Shown in pieces: positions 12,968 to 26,411 of a stretch of DNA of 64,000 nt. Within the stretch, counting starts at the first letter, position 1. Each line of letters starts with the position of its first letter. This DNA is from Allodiplogaster sudhausi (taxonomy: Eukaryota; Nematoda; Chromadorea; Rhabditida; Diplogasteridae). The notes under the pieces are model-generated. The model ran no database searches. It saw only the letters and a list, made by a program, of their open reading frames with translations, and was not told the origin of the DNA. The translations under genes were made by a program, and so were the position numbers. Location of the stretch: contig CALZFC010000045.1 in assembly GCA_945643635.1 (NCBI GenBank), positions 2,450,001-2,514,000 of the forward strand, read 5' to 3'.

Positions 12968-15721
12968 GTCTCTGTCTTCCATTTCCCTCTTATGTCCCTA
13001 CATATTACCACCATGTTTTTGACTCCTCCATCTAGTTACCCTCCCATTCAATGCGGGAATCATTATTATTTGCCTAATAATTTATAAAACTCATTCTTTA
13101 ATATTACATTAAATTTCTTCTGGATTTGTCCCTCGTTGAAATGTACCGATGGTGCATCTAAAACAATTTTGCCTTTGTTTTGTGATTACGATTGACATAA
13201 CTTATTTTCCTAGCCCCAAGTCCTTTCATGATTTCCGCCTCGAAAGGCACCGTGTCGCCTTTCCTCCGTCTTTTCATTGTTACCGTAACCCACGAACAAC
13301 AACATGATATTTATATTCCTTCGTTTTATACACACACAACTGCCGAAGAACGGTCAGCGTGAGAGATGGAGAAAGAAACAGAAACATAAGGATGAAAAAG
13401 AAAGAGCTGGGAATCTGAGGGATGCCTTGGGAGGATGGAGAAGAATCGGGACCGGGAGGACTGCAACAAGTGGGGGAGGTGCGGCAGGGTTACAGTATCC
13501 TACTACGCCCGAGGAGGTCAACTCGAGCACAACTCGAACCGAAGAGGTGAGGAAACTGCAGAGACAACGCACCGAGTGACAAGATAAAACCAACAAGGCT
13601 GCAGCGTGAGAAATGTAGGGAAAGTGGAAAGGTAAAAGGAGAAGAAGAGAAGTTGAAGCGCCTCCACCGAGACACGAAAAGGAAGACAGCCAGTTATAAA
13701 AGGAGGGTGAAGTGGGAGTGACGTGCAGTGAGGAGGAGGAAGAATCCGGCCCGAAGCAGTGCTAGAACCACTAACTCTCACTGCAGGAGAGAGAGGGCAG
13801 TTGGGAGAGGCAGAGGAAGTGACGGAGAGAACACGCGGGTCAAGAGGTAAGCGCGACTCATTCGAGATTTTTGCGGAATCGGAGAGAAGCGACATTTGGG
13901 TTGGCAAAGAGAAGAGAGAGACAGACAGAGAAAGAGAGACAACGAGAGAGGGAGACGCGGCGGAGACGCAGAGAAACAAGGAACGCTCAAACTGATGGGG
14001 GCGCGATTGTACCCGTATGTGGATGCATTCTTGGGAGAGCATGGGAAGCTTCAACTTATTCAAGGAGGCAGAGAGAGAGGAGTGGACACGAGAGAGCAGA
14101 GGTGGAGAGAGGAAGGGAAAGAATGAAGGGAGATAAGCATGTATTAACAGCATGAGAGTATGTTGTGGAACGCTTAGAGATAAGAGAGAAGGGGAGTGAG
14201 AAAGAGAGTGAGAGAGAGAAGGAGGGAGAGAGAGGAAAGGGGGTCTAAAGATGTTTAGAGACTCGCGACAGGGCACACTCACACGCATTGTTGCACGCAA
14301 TACCTGTAGCACCGGCCTGGATTGGGTTGGGAGGGGAAGAGGGAATATGCCACCTAGAGAATCGGAGAGAGAGAGAGGCTGGTAGAGGGAGAGAGGAAAA
14401 GCGAATGAGAGAGAGAGAGAACCCTTGCAGGCGGATACATCTAGGGCTCTGAGATGAGCTAAGACCTAGCCAACAGAAGACAAAAAGACCTAGTCTGACT
14501 TGTATCAATCATTACAATCCACCTGTAGAAAATTGTCATCACTGACTCTCACTCGCAGATGCCTTTTTAATGCTGCACAAATATCAGAAAGGACTCGTCG
14601 TTTTTTCTCTTTTCCTCGCTCACTCTTCTTCACTCCCTCGCTCCCGTTTTCTCTGTCACTCTAGCCAAGTTAGAAGTATTCGCGAGGGGCAAACCGAACG
14701 ATATCAAATGGGTAGTGAGACCGAGACAATGTGGAAAAATATAACGGGTAAATGGAAACTGATTAGCAGAAATGTTGGTCGGGTGGGCGGAGTTCAATTT
14801 TGCTTTCGCTACTATTCGTATACATTACTGCATGATGCGAGAAATGGAAAGAAAGAATTTATGGGTTAAACTAAATTACGAAAAGAAAATGCCGCACTTT
14901 TCTTCATCATTCCTTTCTTATTCTTCAGCATGCAGTAATCTCGTAAAATGGTGGGGAGATGGAAGGGAGAATACGGCATAGCATCCAGGAGTAAAGGCGT
15001 GGAGTGAGGACGAACACACTCTGGACCCTTAATCGTTTTGATTGACAGAGAAGACGGCGGGAGATAAGATAAGAGATAGCACAAGTTTAATCAAAACAAA
15101 AGGAGAACATGAGAACGAGCTGTACAAAACGAAGAGAAAAGAATGATGACCCATGATCAGTGAGAGAGTCTCAGAGGAGAGTGCACTGGCGACGGCTCCA
15201 CAAGGATATATCATATAACAAGAGGGACACCTACCGTAAGACACGAAATACCACTAAGAGCTACAATAGGCGGGTGCAACTTAGTCTACCGTAGTAAGAA
15301 GTGGGGTGGAAGAGGACTTGGGGCAATGCTCATGAGGTACGTATTGGCAGCAGCAGCTATGCAGCTAGTCTTACACTTTCACTAACCCTTCTCGATTAAC
15401 AAAGGAACAAACTTGAAAAAGAGCTACAATACATATACGTCGCACCATCTTATATTGTAGAAAGTGCAAGATGATGAAGGGATGGGGCTAGGTGGTAAAA
15501 GAAAATGGGGACAGGGACGGGTGGGCGGGGCTTGACCGTGGGCGGTGGAGGGAGAATCCCGGCGGACAAGGCTAAGCTGACAGAGTCTCCTGACGTCTTC
15601 TCTCGGCTTCTTCTCTTGGCGGCAGGGGGGATAAAATGGCGCTCCTTGAACAGATACCTCGTGCTCCATCTCCTCTCCTCTTCTCTCCTTGGCTGCTCTC
15701 TCTGCATTCCCCTCTACCGTC
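11927..15721. other. Spacer between zinc-finger gene and CNOT2
   Basis: No gene was recognised. The first part (to about 13.3 kb) is AT-rich with a CT tract at 12927-12990. From 13.3 to 14.5 kb the plus strand is GA-rich and gives spurious Arg/Glu frames. The two flanking genes converge, so this spacer holds both 3' untranslated regions. Confidence 0.55.
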
Positions 15722-18700
15722 TCAAGCAGTGGCGCCCTGATTGGCCACAGCCGCCGCGCCCCCGAAAGGACCCGCCGCCGTGCCATTCGGAGTCGTCGCC
15801 GCCGAGGAAGGCGCTGTTGAGAAGTTGTTCTGGTACGACATCGAACTCTGCAGGAAAGAATACATTCATTAAGGACCACAGAGAACAATTCTATGTACAT
15901 AATTCGTAAAGACTAGGCTGTAAAAAGCACCTTGCAGAGGTAAAAACTATATATTTTCTAGAGGGTCCACCACAAGATCTTTAAATTTATAAATGGGAAG
16001 AAAAGAGTTGACTTAATGCGTCACCCCACATTGGTTTTTGACCGGACAGATATACTCCAGTTTGAGTTTTGAGAAATTTTTCTTATATTTGCAAGACTTC
16101 GAATACGGGCGGCGCAGACGGAGGAGAGACGAGATGTTCTTCCAATCCCTTACTTAAGAAGAATAAAGAAGGATATGTAAGTACATTAACATTTCCTCTA
16201 TCAATGTCCTCTGCTTTCATTCTCTGCATTCATTTCCGTATCTTTTCTTTGCATTACTTTCTCACTGCTTGCGTGCAATGAACGAAAATGCGGACACATC
16301 TATCACTATCATTCTCGTCTCTTTCTCTGACCCCTGCAGTCCCTTTGCCCTGTAGTGCCTGCCTTCCCCTGTTCGAACTGTGCAGAACAAGAAGCAACAC
16401 ACACCACGAGTAGGAGCTTGAGATAAAGTCCGGCGACAGTTGAAGAAATGGTCATCTTCACGAATTTCTCACACACCACTACAACCTCCAACTGGTTCTC
16501 AGTTTACATGCATGTTTAGTGAAAGTGCAAGGAGCTCGTGCTGTGATGTAAGCGTGTTGCTCTGCTTCGTTATTTGTCTGAAAAAAGGCTTTATAATAAG
16601 TGCACAACCACACCTCACCATTGAGAAAGAAAGCATGAAAGCACACGTAAAGGGAAAGCAAGTGAGATGGAGGAAACAGAGGGAACATAAAATGGAACAT
16701 ATCAGCAAAGGGTGCGAGTGCGAGGGCGTCACGGAAGCGGCGGGAGGAAGTCATGCACAGAGCTTACCTGAAGATGTAAAGTAACTGAAGATAGTAAGGA
16801 GATTCTGCCTAACTTAACTTTATTTTTGAGAGAGAAAAATTGGTTTCAAGCATTTCAGAACCCATTTATTTAAACCTTATATTGGTATTGTAGGCATGCG
16901 TCAACCCTTTTCTTCCCTGATTTATAAAGAGAACACTAAGAAGGAGCTGTATGATTAAAAGAGGAGAAATATAGGAAGCATATGTAATATAAAAAGGAAT
17001 GAAACTCGAAAGTCGAGAAAACCATTAAGTATCCTCATAAGGAAAGTAGAAGATTAAGCTGACCATTTGCAGTGTCTGTGGCAACTTCGGTCGATCTTCC
17101 AACTCTTTGTATTCGAGCTTCATGTCCTTCGGAATCTTCAAAGGATGACTTAGTTATAATATTAGCTATATTAATCATTGAAGAAAAAAGAAATATTGAA
17201 CAATGATATCAATAAGTCAGGTATTCACTTCATGACGAAAATTCTTGAAGAGTCACATCGAATGCTGTCTACCCCATCCCTTTCCTGACCTTCCTCCACT
17301 GGAGCGGGTCGAAGACGTTGTAGCTGCCGCGTTCGTAACTCGCCGTCTGCTCCTTCACTCCGCCGTATTGAGATCGAGTCAGCCAGACCTGCTCGCCCTT
17401 GTGGAAGCGCCAGTCACGGGAATAACTGAAGACGGAGGGGTGTGAGAGAGAGAGAGAGAGATAAAGAAACAGGGAATGAATGTCACAGTCGAGTGTTTAG
17501 GAAAACAGGGTGGGGTAGGTCTTTATGGAGCCCGGAAAACAAGGTGGGTAAAGTCACATAGAGAACTTGAATTCAAAATCTAGGCGAGGTATGGCTCCGG
17601 GGAGGCCCAAAATCAGGATGGGTCGGTTAAATAAATTGTGCCTTTCAAATCCCTGAAAGGAAGAGAAAAAGAGTAGTAAAGAGAGAAAGAGAAATATAGG
17701 GAGAGAGAGAGAGAGAGAGAAATAGTGCAAGGATAGATTTGAGAAATGGACGGCTAGAGCAATACTCCCAACATACTTTCAAATTATCCACACACCAAAA
17801 GGGAACGGCCATCGTTGGCTATTACACATAACGGCTTCAAACATTTTTTTTTAAATATCAATTGATCATCAGGTGAATCCCCAATAACTAATAGATAATC
17901 TTCTCAATTATTTCCTGACAACACATCAGCATTTTTTTTTGCTAACAGTTCAGATGCTGCTGCCATTTGGTAGACTTCGCCTGGGCAATTGTAGAAGAGA
18001 AAGAAGAGGACATCCTCGTTGAGCTTGTTCAGCTTAATGTTCGGCAGCTTGTCCCGGATCGTCGAGTTCGTTAAGTACTCTTCCGGCACCTGCAACACAA
18101 TGCGCCATTAGTGCATGATGAAAAATCTTTTCTTATAAAGAACACTTAGAAAGAATTCACTCACCCGGTGAGTGGAAAAATATTTTTTATAAAAAACCTT
18201 CTAGAGAACTTTGTCCCTTTTCATTTAAAACTACAAAATGAAACTCAATACAATCAGCGTAACATTCTCCGAAAAAGCATGCCACATTTTCGCCGAGTGA
18301 ATTAATTAATGTTCCCCTTTTAAATACAAATTGCTCCCGCTTCCCACTTCCACTGCTCACCTTTGCATCGAGATCTTGAGTCCGGCACGGGTAGTCAGCC
18401 CATGGCCCTCCAAACGTCGTATACAAATGCCTTCTGAAAATGTGAATGTGATCTAACTGTTAAAAAGGAAGAGAATAAAAGTGCAAGCCATGGATTCATC
18501 CACAGGTAAGGAGAACACTCAAAGAAGATGGAGAGAACTGACTCGGATAGATTGAGATTGAGTCCGAGAGTCGTGAGGTCCATTCCAAGAGCGAGAGAGA
18601 CTATGCTTGGCTGATCTACCGATCTCAGGTAGGTCACCAATCCAGCCATGCCGAACTGGTCTGCCAGCATCGAACCCGGGATGCCAGTCACATCACCTGC

Positions 18701-21317
18701 AAGCATTCCATTGCAAAGGGAATCAGAAAGAGAGTTAGAGAAAACGAGATCAAGACTTCAAAAGAGATTGAGAGCAATCGAATCGAGCTTGGCTTGAGTA
18801 TTTTCAGAACTATTCTTAAAGATTTAAAGGACCAAGCAAGTAGAAACAGTGAATGATCCCAAGTAGGAAACCGCCTCTATTGCAGGGGTGGCCGGGAGCC
18901 GAAAATATCCGGCCCCGGCCCCCGAGGTCGGCCCCGGCCCCGCTCCCGAGCTCGGCCCCGGCCCCGGCCTCGGCCACCCCTGCTCTATTGTCGTTTGCAC
19001 ACCATCCAAAGGATATTCGTGCATATTTACAGGAAGTCTGGGGGTTTACAAAATGTCGCTTTGAGGAAGTGGGGAAAGGAATGCAGAGATCTGGAGGAGA
19101 ATAAGCCTAATCAATTAAACAGAGGGAATCGCATTCGAGAGAGGAAAGTGAGAGACGGACCATTGGGATGCATCTGGATGCCCGGGGCCGTGCTGGCTGC
19201 CGTTGCGTTGCTCGCTGCAGTTGCAGTTTGTTGCTGGACGACTCCCGGGGGCAGCATCGGCTGCTGCGTTGTCATTGATCCTCAACGCAGAAGGCTTTTA
19301 TTTCAAAACTTCCCCGACACATGTACATTATAAAAATTTATTTGGGTGCTTCCACAAAAACTCAAAATTCATCTCTACAAATTCGATAGCCCATTAAAAT
19401 CTAATCACTAAAGTCTCCAAAACATTGAATTATTCGTGAAATGACGTCACTTGCAATGAGTGATTGAGCCGACTAACCAATAGCCGTAGGCATGCCTGCC
19501 TGTCTTAGCTCGCTGGGCCGGTCGGGGGTGCCTGCCCCTCCTCCAGTTCCGCCGGCGGAGGACGGCGCCGGCGACCCGATTAGACTACCGCCGCGTCCGC
19601 CCTCCGAGGGCGCCATTAGCTCGGACGCCGAGCCACTTCGCAACTGGAAAGGAGAAATTGAACTGAATGAAAAGAACATTAAAGTATCTAATGCCAAATC
19701 GACTGCTTTTGTTCTATATTTTTCATAATTCATCTCCCCTAACGATATGTACATATGCATCTGGAATCGTGGTAACGAAGAAGCGGGACACCAACTAAAT
19801 ATACAAGCAGACTCCGTTCCGGCTGCACCGAATATCTGTGACTTTTCAGAAGACAGGAATCCCACAGTCAAATGCTCATCTTTAGAGAGCCTCGGGAGAA
19901 GAAGAGAGGGGACGGAGAGAAAGAAAGTAGTGGAGAGAAGCAGAGAAAGGCAGGAGACTAATCATAACCATAAAGAGTCATGACTCCTTATCGATTATGC
20001 TTCTCCTTCTCTTCGCCAAAAGTCACTTTGGATGACTAATTTCGGGCTATAAAAAGATATAGCCACACCAAAACTACGATAAGTGAATCTGAGACTGATA
20101 TGTCGGCAATAAGGTAACTTCTGCGGATAAACTCCCACAGCATTGAAGAAGAAAAAAACCAGCCCCAGCCCGGAAAGTAAAGAAGACAGATAAGAAAGTC
20201 CTCAATACAAAAGTGGAAGAAAGAGCGAAAAGTACGGACGAAATGGAAGAAGAGTTTGTACACGAAACATGAAAATGATGACTAATCCAGCTTTTCCCTT
20301 TAGGACCGATTTTCCTGGTTAACGAAAGACTGGCGCCACTGTATACACCTTTAAAGGCCAGAATTGAAGCAAAGTTGTGTGATACAACGGAATGAAATGT
20401 CTCGTACATTCAAAGAAAAATGCGAATAAGCAAAGCGCGCTTTTTGTGAATGATATGAGGTTCCCTGCGAGATGAGAGGAAGCCACTCTCTCTTATGGGA
20501 AAATGCATATGTCAAACATGAACGCGCCTTGGGCTTCACATCCAAATGCCAAATAAAGCCAGAGCTCTCTCAAGCCATGAAGAGACAGAATTGACGATAA
20601 CTACACCGTCACTGCGATAATTGGAAATGACAAGAGAGGAGATAACTTGGCGGGATAATCCCAGGCAAGCTCGGCCACAGCTACTTCCGCAATTGTTGAG
20701 CCTCTCTAGGGAGTGACTCAACGTTGCCTCGCAACAGGCTCAGGAGGAAGCAGCAGTCTGCGCGGCTGTGCTGCACTCAACATGGCGGTCATAAATTGCT
20801 CGTACTCTTCATGAGTACGCAAGTAAAGGTTCGCAGTAAAAGGTGAAATTCACATCGGCCATTTAGATTATGAGAAATATGAAAGCGAGGGAATCCAACT
20901 TATTGCATTTTCGAGAACTCAGGGTTTTGCTCTGAATTGTCAATGAGCAGATGAGCGTGACTGAAGATAGCGAAAGGATGGGGGCGGATGAGGAATGGCA
21001 AATGAAGAAGCTGCTGGGGGCGGATGGGGAATGGCAAATGAAGAAGCTGCGCGTGTGCTGACAAAGCTGAGGCTCCGTCATTTCATCACGCTCAGTCGTT
21101 CGCCGGGTCATCTTTCTACTTTGTCGCTCTGACGTCATCCCTCTTCATTCGAAGAACTCTCCCCTCCCCTCGCCTGCCCCCCTCTTCCGGATTGGAAACT
21201 GCTTCCTTCCCTGCTCGATTACCACTTTCGAAATCATGCCTTTCTTTGATGGCTGATGTGCAAAGTCCTCTCTTTAACTGAAAGAGCGGAAGAAAAGAAA
21301 GACAGAGAAAGGCAGAG

Positions 21318-21368
<51 letters not shown>

Positions 21369-22311
21369 ACAAAGAGGGATGCGCATGCCAAGAATGAGCG
21401 AGTCAGGTAGCGTGGTGTTCAAACGCTGAAGGTGATGGTAAACACGTTTGGCGGCTCCATTAGGCGTTCTCTTCCTCTTTTTCTCCCTATTCGCATTCTT
21501 TCTTCCCCCTTGTCTCTCCCTTTCTCTCTCTCTCTCTATCTTCCTCTCTCTCTCTCTATCTTCCTCTCTCTCTCTCTATCTTCCTCTCTCTCTCTATCTT
21601 CCTCTCTCTCTCTATCTTCCTCTTCCTTCTATATATGCCGATGAGAAGAGGCAGACACAGCAATCAATGCACAGTGACAAAAAGTGCCGAGCGAAGCAAA
21701 AATACGACCAGTCCACTTCGGAGTGAAACGATTCTTCAAGGGTGGACTGATAACCTTTTGGGGCTTGCCGGCAGAATTCTTTAGCAGAATCAAAACTGCC
21801 TGCTCCTCTAGATTATGTTAGCTGTCCCCATCAATGCGCATCCCTCCTACTCCATCCAATACTCAGAGGCAGAGAGAATGAAGAATAGAAAGGAAAGGAA
21901 TGAAAATGCTCACAGTACGAAGCTGAAAAGGGATGCTGAACAATGTGGGACTTCATCAATCACCCGCTGGCTTCGATATATGGACGTTTTGAATTATGAA
22001 TGGAAGCTGAGGGAGCCTTCCCTGGAGTGGGAAAAGAGGATAATCATAGGATTCTGCCTGCCTTGGAGATAGAGGCACGCATCTGGGAATCAGCTGGCCC
22101 AGCATATGGACACGACAGAAGATATCACAGGCAATGATAACACGAGGGTTCGGAGTGAGGACATTGCGTGTCAAATATCTCTCATCTCTGGATCTTGGCG
22201 AGGGAGAGAGAGCACCAGTGAAAGTGAAACATCGCCGTTCAGGCACACTCCAGTCAGGGTGTTCGCGGGAGGAGGCGGGGTCTAGAGCTTTTGCAGTCAT
22301 CGAAGAGAGAC

Positions 22312-22365
<54 letters not shown>

Positions 22366-22588
22366 CAGAGAGGGAGAGAGACATTGAGGGAGAGAAAGAA
22401 AAGAAAAGTGGGAATGGGAAGGAGAGAAGAGCTCACTAGGCAAGCCAGAAAGGAATCGCGATGCACCAGCGGAGTTGGGAGAAACAGAAAAAAAAATATT
22501 GAGAAAGAGAAAGAGCAGACAGTCAGAGTCGGGCGGAGGATGAATGGGAGGGAAAGGGGATAAGAGAAGACAAAGAGAGAGGAGAGAG

Positions 22589-22632
<44 letters not shown>

Positions 22633-25445
22633 TGTCAACTTTGCAGCCCAACAACAGCCCCAGTAGCACGCCAGCGCAGGCGCACATCGAACAGTGCATC
22701 GATCGGTCGCTTGGGAAAGGAAGAGAGAGAGAGAGAGAGAGGACGCAGAGAAAGAGGGGAGAGAAGGAGTCTCCCTCCACTTCTCTCTTTGTCAGCTCCG
22801 TGAAAGGAGGAATCTGAGGGCGAGGAGACGGCAAAGAAGACACGGCCCTTGACCATCTTCCAATATGAAATACGAAAAATCTGAAGGAAAATTTCAAGTT
22901 CACTTAATACACCCAAAAGCGATTAAAGATGAACAATAAAAGGTTCGCGTCTGATCAAAGATCACTTTCTTAAATAAAATATCTTGGAGGAATAAATAGT
23001 GCGAAGTAATAAGAAAGAGGTTCCTGCTCATTTCTCGGTTCAAAAAATATGGAATGAATGTCATCGTGTCATATGTTAGAGCATATTGCTCACTCTCACA
23101 AATACGCTCACATGACAGGCAATCACACAAGCAATCGCATCACGTTGCTTTCCAAAGGGCATTCGGGTAGGAGGGGGAATCCCATGACCGTGAACATGAA
23201 GAAGAGAAAGGGCAGGGAAGAGGGCGGAGGAAGACAAGTGCTTATCTTCATCCAATTATCACATTTACACTAATATGGAGAGCAGAAACTAACAAAAACG
23301 ATATTCGTCGCCTATTTTAGTGGATTAAGTAGCGCAGTATTTTAAGTGAAATCTCCTGAAAATTACTTTACTGAGCGCAGAAATCAAACTCGAGAGAAAC
23401 TATGAGAAGACTATACTGTAGAATTCCCCAAAATAAAGAGGAATTTCCTTAAAATAGCAAGCTTACGTAGAAGTGTTTATATAAACACGACCATAGAAAC
23501 TTGGAAATATATTTTCAGAGCAGCAGGAGGAAAGAAATTGCTTCCGAGAACAGCGAGGGAAGTAGCAATTTCTTGCGAGAGCTAAGATTCGGCAGCGGAC
23601 AATAAGCAATATCAGAATAATATTCATTGACGTAAAGCATCAACGATTCCGTAGCCAAACACTGAAAAGGTGTTCAGAAGCTGACTCGAAAGTGTTGTAG
23701 AATACCTATAGAAAAAAAACCTCCGTTTCGTCATCACAAGATAACACATTTATACCTTGAAAGAATAGAAGGAAGAAAAGAACCCACCATCCAATGAGAG
23801 TAAGGAAGCAACGAATGAATGAGGTAGCTCTGCCAGGGAAAACAGAACGTTGAAATGTCACGTCTCAAGGGAATTTGAATAAAATCACTGCGCTTAATCA
23901 CTATTTTTGAGAGATTCCACGGGAGCGGTAGGTCAAATCAAGGAATGGAAATCTATTTACAATTAGGAGCGGATTTGGCGGACTTGCGGTGTTATTCAGT
24001 CGCAACCTACATATTCATTTCCAAAATTCAAGCTAGACGTTTGTAGCAGTAGTATAATCGTGAAAAACCTGCCAACAAATGAACCCAACAACCTTAAGGA
24101 GAAGAAAAATCCGAATAACAAGTACAAGAAAGAATTGGTGTTAGTTGACTGACGAGATTGACTGCTGACTCGAGATTCGCTCCGGGGAGGGCGGGGAAGT
24201 CCTCGTTCTGAATGTGGAACTCGCTGTTGCTCGTCATAGAGCCGTCGCCGCCACGCATGAGGGTGGCTAAAACGACAGCTGCATACTGGCCAGGTCCGGC
24301 CTCTTCCTCCCCGCCTTCTTCTTCGACAGCCATGGTTCAAGAGCACCCGGGGATCCTCGAGGATCGCCACTTACAGATCACAAACTGACAATCCAGCAAA
24401 ACCATCAGGAAAAAATCCCACAAATCCAGAATTCAGACTACAAATTTGGAAAATTCGGGGTGTAATTCGTATTTCTCACTTGTATATTTACAGACAAACT
24501 TCACAATGACGATATCGAAATTACGCTCTTCGAATTTGGTCATTCGTTATAAACGGTCAATTTATTTATTTATTTTTCTTGTCTTTCCATTATTATTTTT
24601 TGCCTAATTTTTTCCTGTATGTATAAAATATCGCTTGGAAAAAAAGAATTAAGCGGCAAAGCCATCTGAAAGCTGACCATAATTCGCTCGTTGTTGCAGA
24701 GCCGCGGCAGCTGCTGCGCCATCTCTTCCGTAGGGAACGGGAGAATGGCGACTGGTGGTGGGCAACGGGGAGAAGCCTGGAGAGGCCGTCCCTGCAAGCG
24801 AGACAGCACTCAAGTGGAAGATGGCATGTCTCTTCTACTCATTACATGCAAAATGTCAAGTAATCTTCGTTTACTTGCACGCTGTTATTCTATCAATATT
24901 CTATGATCCCTTCTAGAAGTATGAAGATGTTTGCTTTATTCGCAAACAGTATTTTCGCTAAAAGTATTCTTTAAAGAATTGCTGCAAGTGAAACGTTTGC
25001 TTACTACATATCAAGGAGAAACGTTTTGAAAAGCTTGTTACTAATTCTGAGATAGAATGAATATAAAATAAAAGAAGAAGCTGACCCCGCACGCCCAGTG
25101 ACGGGAACTCGGATTCGTTTATAATGTTGGCGGCGGCGACAAGCGGCGATGCGCGGGAAGAGGAGAGACGCGGAGCGAAGTCGAGGGGCGATGATGGCGG
25201 ATGGCGGAGGAGAAGCTGGTCGGGGAGGGGGTGGAGAGGGAAGGGGTAGGAGGGCTGGTTCAGTGGAGACGACGACGCTGAGGCGAAGCCACTGCTCGAG
25301 TCGCACGTGTCCACTATGCTTGTCGGGATCAGACTCGCCACCGAGCTCATAGAGGAGCAAAGGGAGCACTGCCCGACTGTGTCTTTGTGTGCCAGCCACT
25401 GACACACCGAACTGACACTCTGCCGGACACTCACTGCTACGTTCC
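15722..25445 (-). CDS. CNOT2: CNOT2 (NOT2), CCR4-NOT complex subunit, 5' end missing
   Basis: CNOT2 is a scaffold of the CCR4-NOT deadenylase complex, which controls mRNA decay and translation in the cytoplasm. Eleven exons, in transcript order: 25445-25086, 24791-24678, 24266-24154, 19643-19478, 19280-19161, 18696-18504 (or to 18539), 18433-18361, 18089-17947, 17425-17290, 17135-17064 and 15847-15722, about 530 residues. Diagnostic motifs are NESEFPSLG, HIQNEDFPALPG, GMDLTTLGLNLNL, and in the C-terminal NOT box PEEYLTN, IRDKLPNIKL, SRDWRFHK and ASYERGSY. The order and spacing match metazoan CNOT2. A Gln/Ala-rich middle is typical. The C-terminus continues past the usual end with about 41 Ser/Ala/Thr/Gly-rich residues. 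The first exon(s), needed to supply the start codon in phase 1, were not identified upstream of 25445. The junction after exon 6 is uncertain (see findings). Confidence 0.93.
17701..17722. repeat. (GA)n microsatellite
   Basis: Short GA tract in the intron 17426-17946 of CNOT2. It reads as a pyrimidine tract on the transcribed sense strand. Confidence 0.85.
18883..18982. mobile_element. hAT-like MITE, 100 bp
   Basis: The element begins CAGGGGTGGCCG and ends with the exact inverted copy CGGCCACCCCTG. It is flanked on both sides by the same 8 bases, CTCTATTG (18875-18882 and 18983-18990). CAGGGGTG-type ends with an 8-bp target duplication are the hallmark of hAT transposons. The interior is GC-rich, with repeated GGCCCC units. 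It has no coding capacity and lies in the CNOT2 intron 18697-19160. The perfect duplication suggests a recent insertion. Confidence 0.88.
20980..21050. repeat. 36-bp tandem duplication
   Basis: Two adjacent copies of a 36-base unit starting GGGGGCGGATG differ at two positions or fewer. Confidence 0.9.
21523..21625. repeat. Pyrimidine minisatellite, 18-20 bp unit
   Basis: Five or so units of a (TC)n run ending TATCTTCC are repeated in tandem. Unit length shortens from 20 to 18 bases along the array. Confidence 0.9.
22316..22380. repeat. (GA)n microsatellite
   Basis: Long GA tract in the large CNOT2 intron. A second one lies at 22570-22630. Confidence 0.9.
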
Positions 25446-26411
25446 CTGCAATGAGACAGAGAGAGAGAGAGAGAGTGACATTAGCCTCTTTCATTGCCAT
25501 CGTCATTGTGCTTGAGACTAAGAGTGTAATGGCTTAACTTATAGAATTGCTTACTGTATGAGAGATGAAGAACGTCGTTACAGTAAAACCTAGCAATAAA
25601 TGATGTTGCTAACTGTAGTGGGAACGAGTGAGCGTGGATGGACTGAGCCTTCTTGGATCCTCGAGCTTGAACTGCTGAGTGGAAGATGGAAGACACGAAG
25701 ATGGCGTTCTCTCGAGTTCTACCGCCAATGCAATCGACTGCTAATTTTCATCTGTAATTTAGAACGGACAATAATCTTTGACTCTGGATTTAATTAAAAT
25801 TGTTAGTAAAATATATTCATCTCACCAACGAAATTTGCGTAATCGGCAGCAACGAATCTGATCGGCGGCTTTATATTTAATTTAAAAGTTGTAAATTACA
25901 TCTTACACACATCAAAAACAATATTTAGGCACCGATTCATGGCTATCATTGCTCTAGAATTGTTAATCTAACCCCTAAGCACGTAATAATACATAGAAAG
26001 AGACATCACGTGCATGTAGTAAATCATCACGCCAAGGTTAACTGATAGTAGTCAAATGGGGTAAAAGTTGAAGAGAAGAGAAAAGGATGGAAGTGAGAGC
26101 CGGGAATCCCCTGAAGGCCTCGGCATCCTCCACGCGGTTCATGATCATCACCGGTCTACGGCTACAGCGAATCCGGATATTTCTCTCTCTCTTTCTCTTT
26201 CTCTCTCTTTCTGCGCACGTTTTTCTTGTGGTGCGTGTGTGGTGTACGTCTCTGCTCTCTTCATCTGCTCTATGATTCTTATGGCTAAGCCTAACTCTCT
26301 CGTTTTCCATCTACCGTCTGCCTCTCTCCGTCTACACACTCTCTAATCCCAGTTGCCGCTTCTCTCAGCAGCCTCCATCTCGTGTGCTCGCTCTTTCTCT
26401 TTCTTTCTCAC

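Larger units (their letters stand above)
19644..24153 (-). other. Large CNOT2 intron, no exon recognised
   Basis: This 4.5-kb intron joins exons that are both in phase 0. It holds GA tracts (21307-21367, 22316-22380 and 22570-22630), a pyrimidine minisatellite (21523-21625) and a 36-bp tandem duplication (20980-21050). Additional phase-0 exons cannot be excluded, but none was convincing on the minus strand. Confidence 0.5.

Noticed and set aside
13304..14155. Arg/Glu-rich plus-strand frames that could suggest a charged nuclear protein
   Set aside because: The sequence is a GA-rich low-complexity stretch. Two frames overlap and neither has splice-consistent exons.
16309..16491. Minus-strand frame resembling a signal peptide plus short secreted peptide
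   Set aside because: It lies within a CNOT2 intron, uses a non-ATG start at its 5' end and shows no conserved mature peptide.
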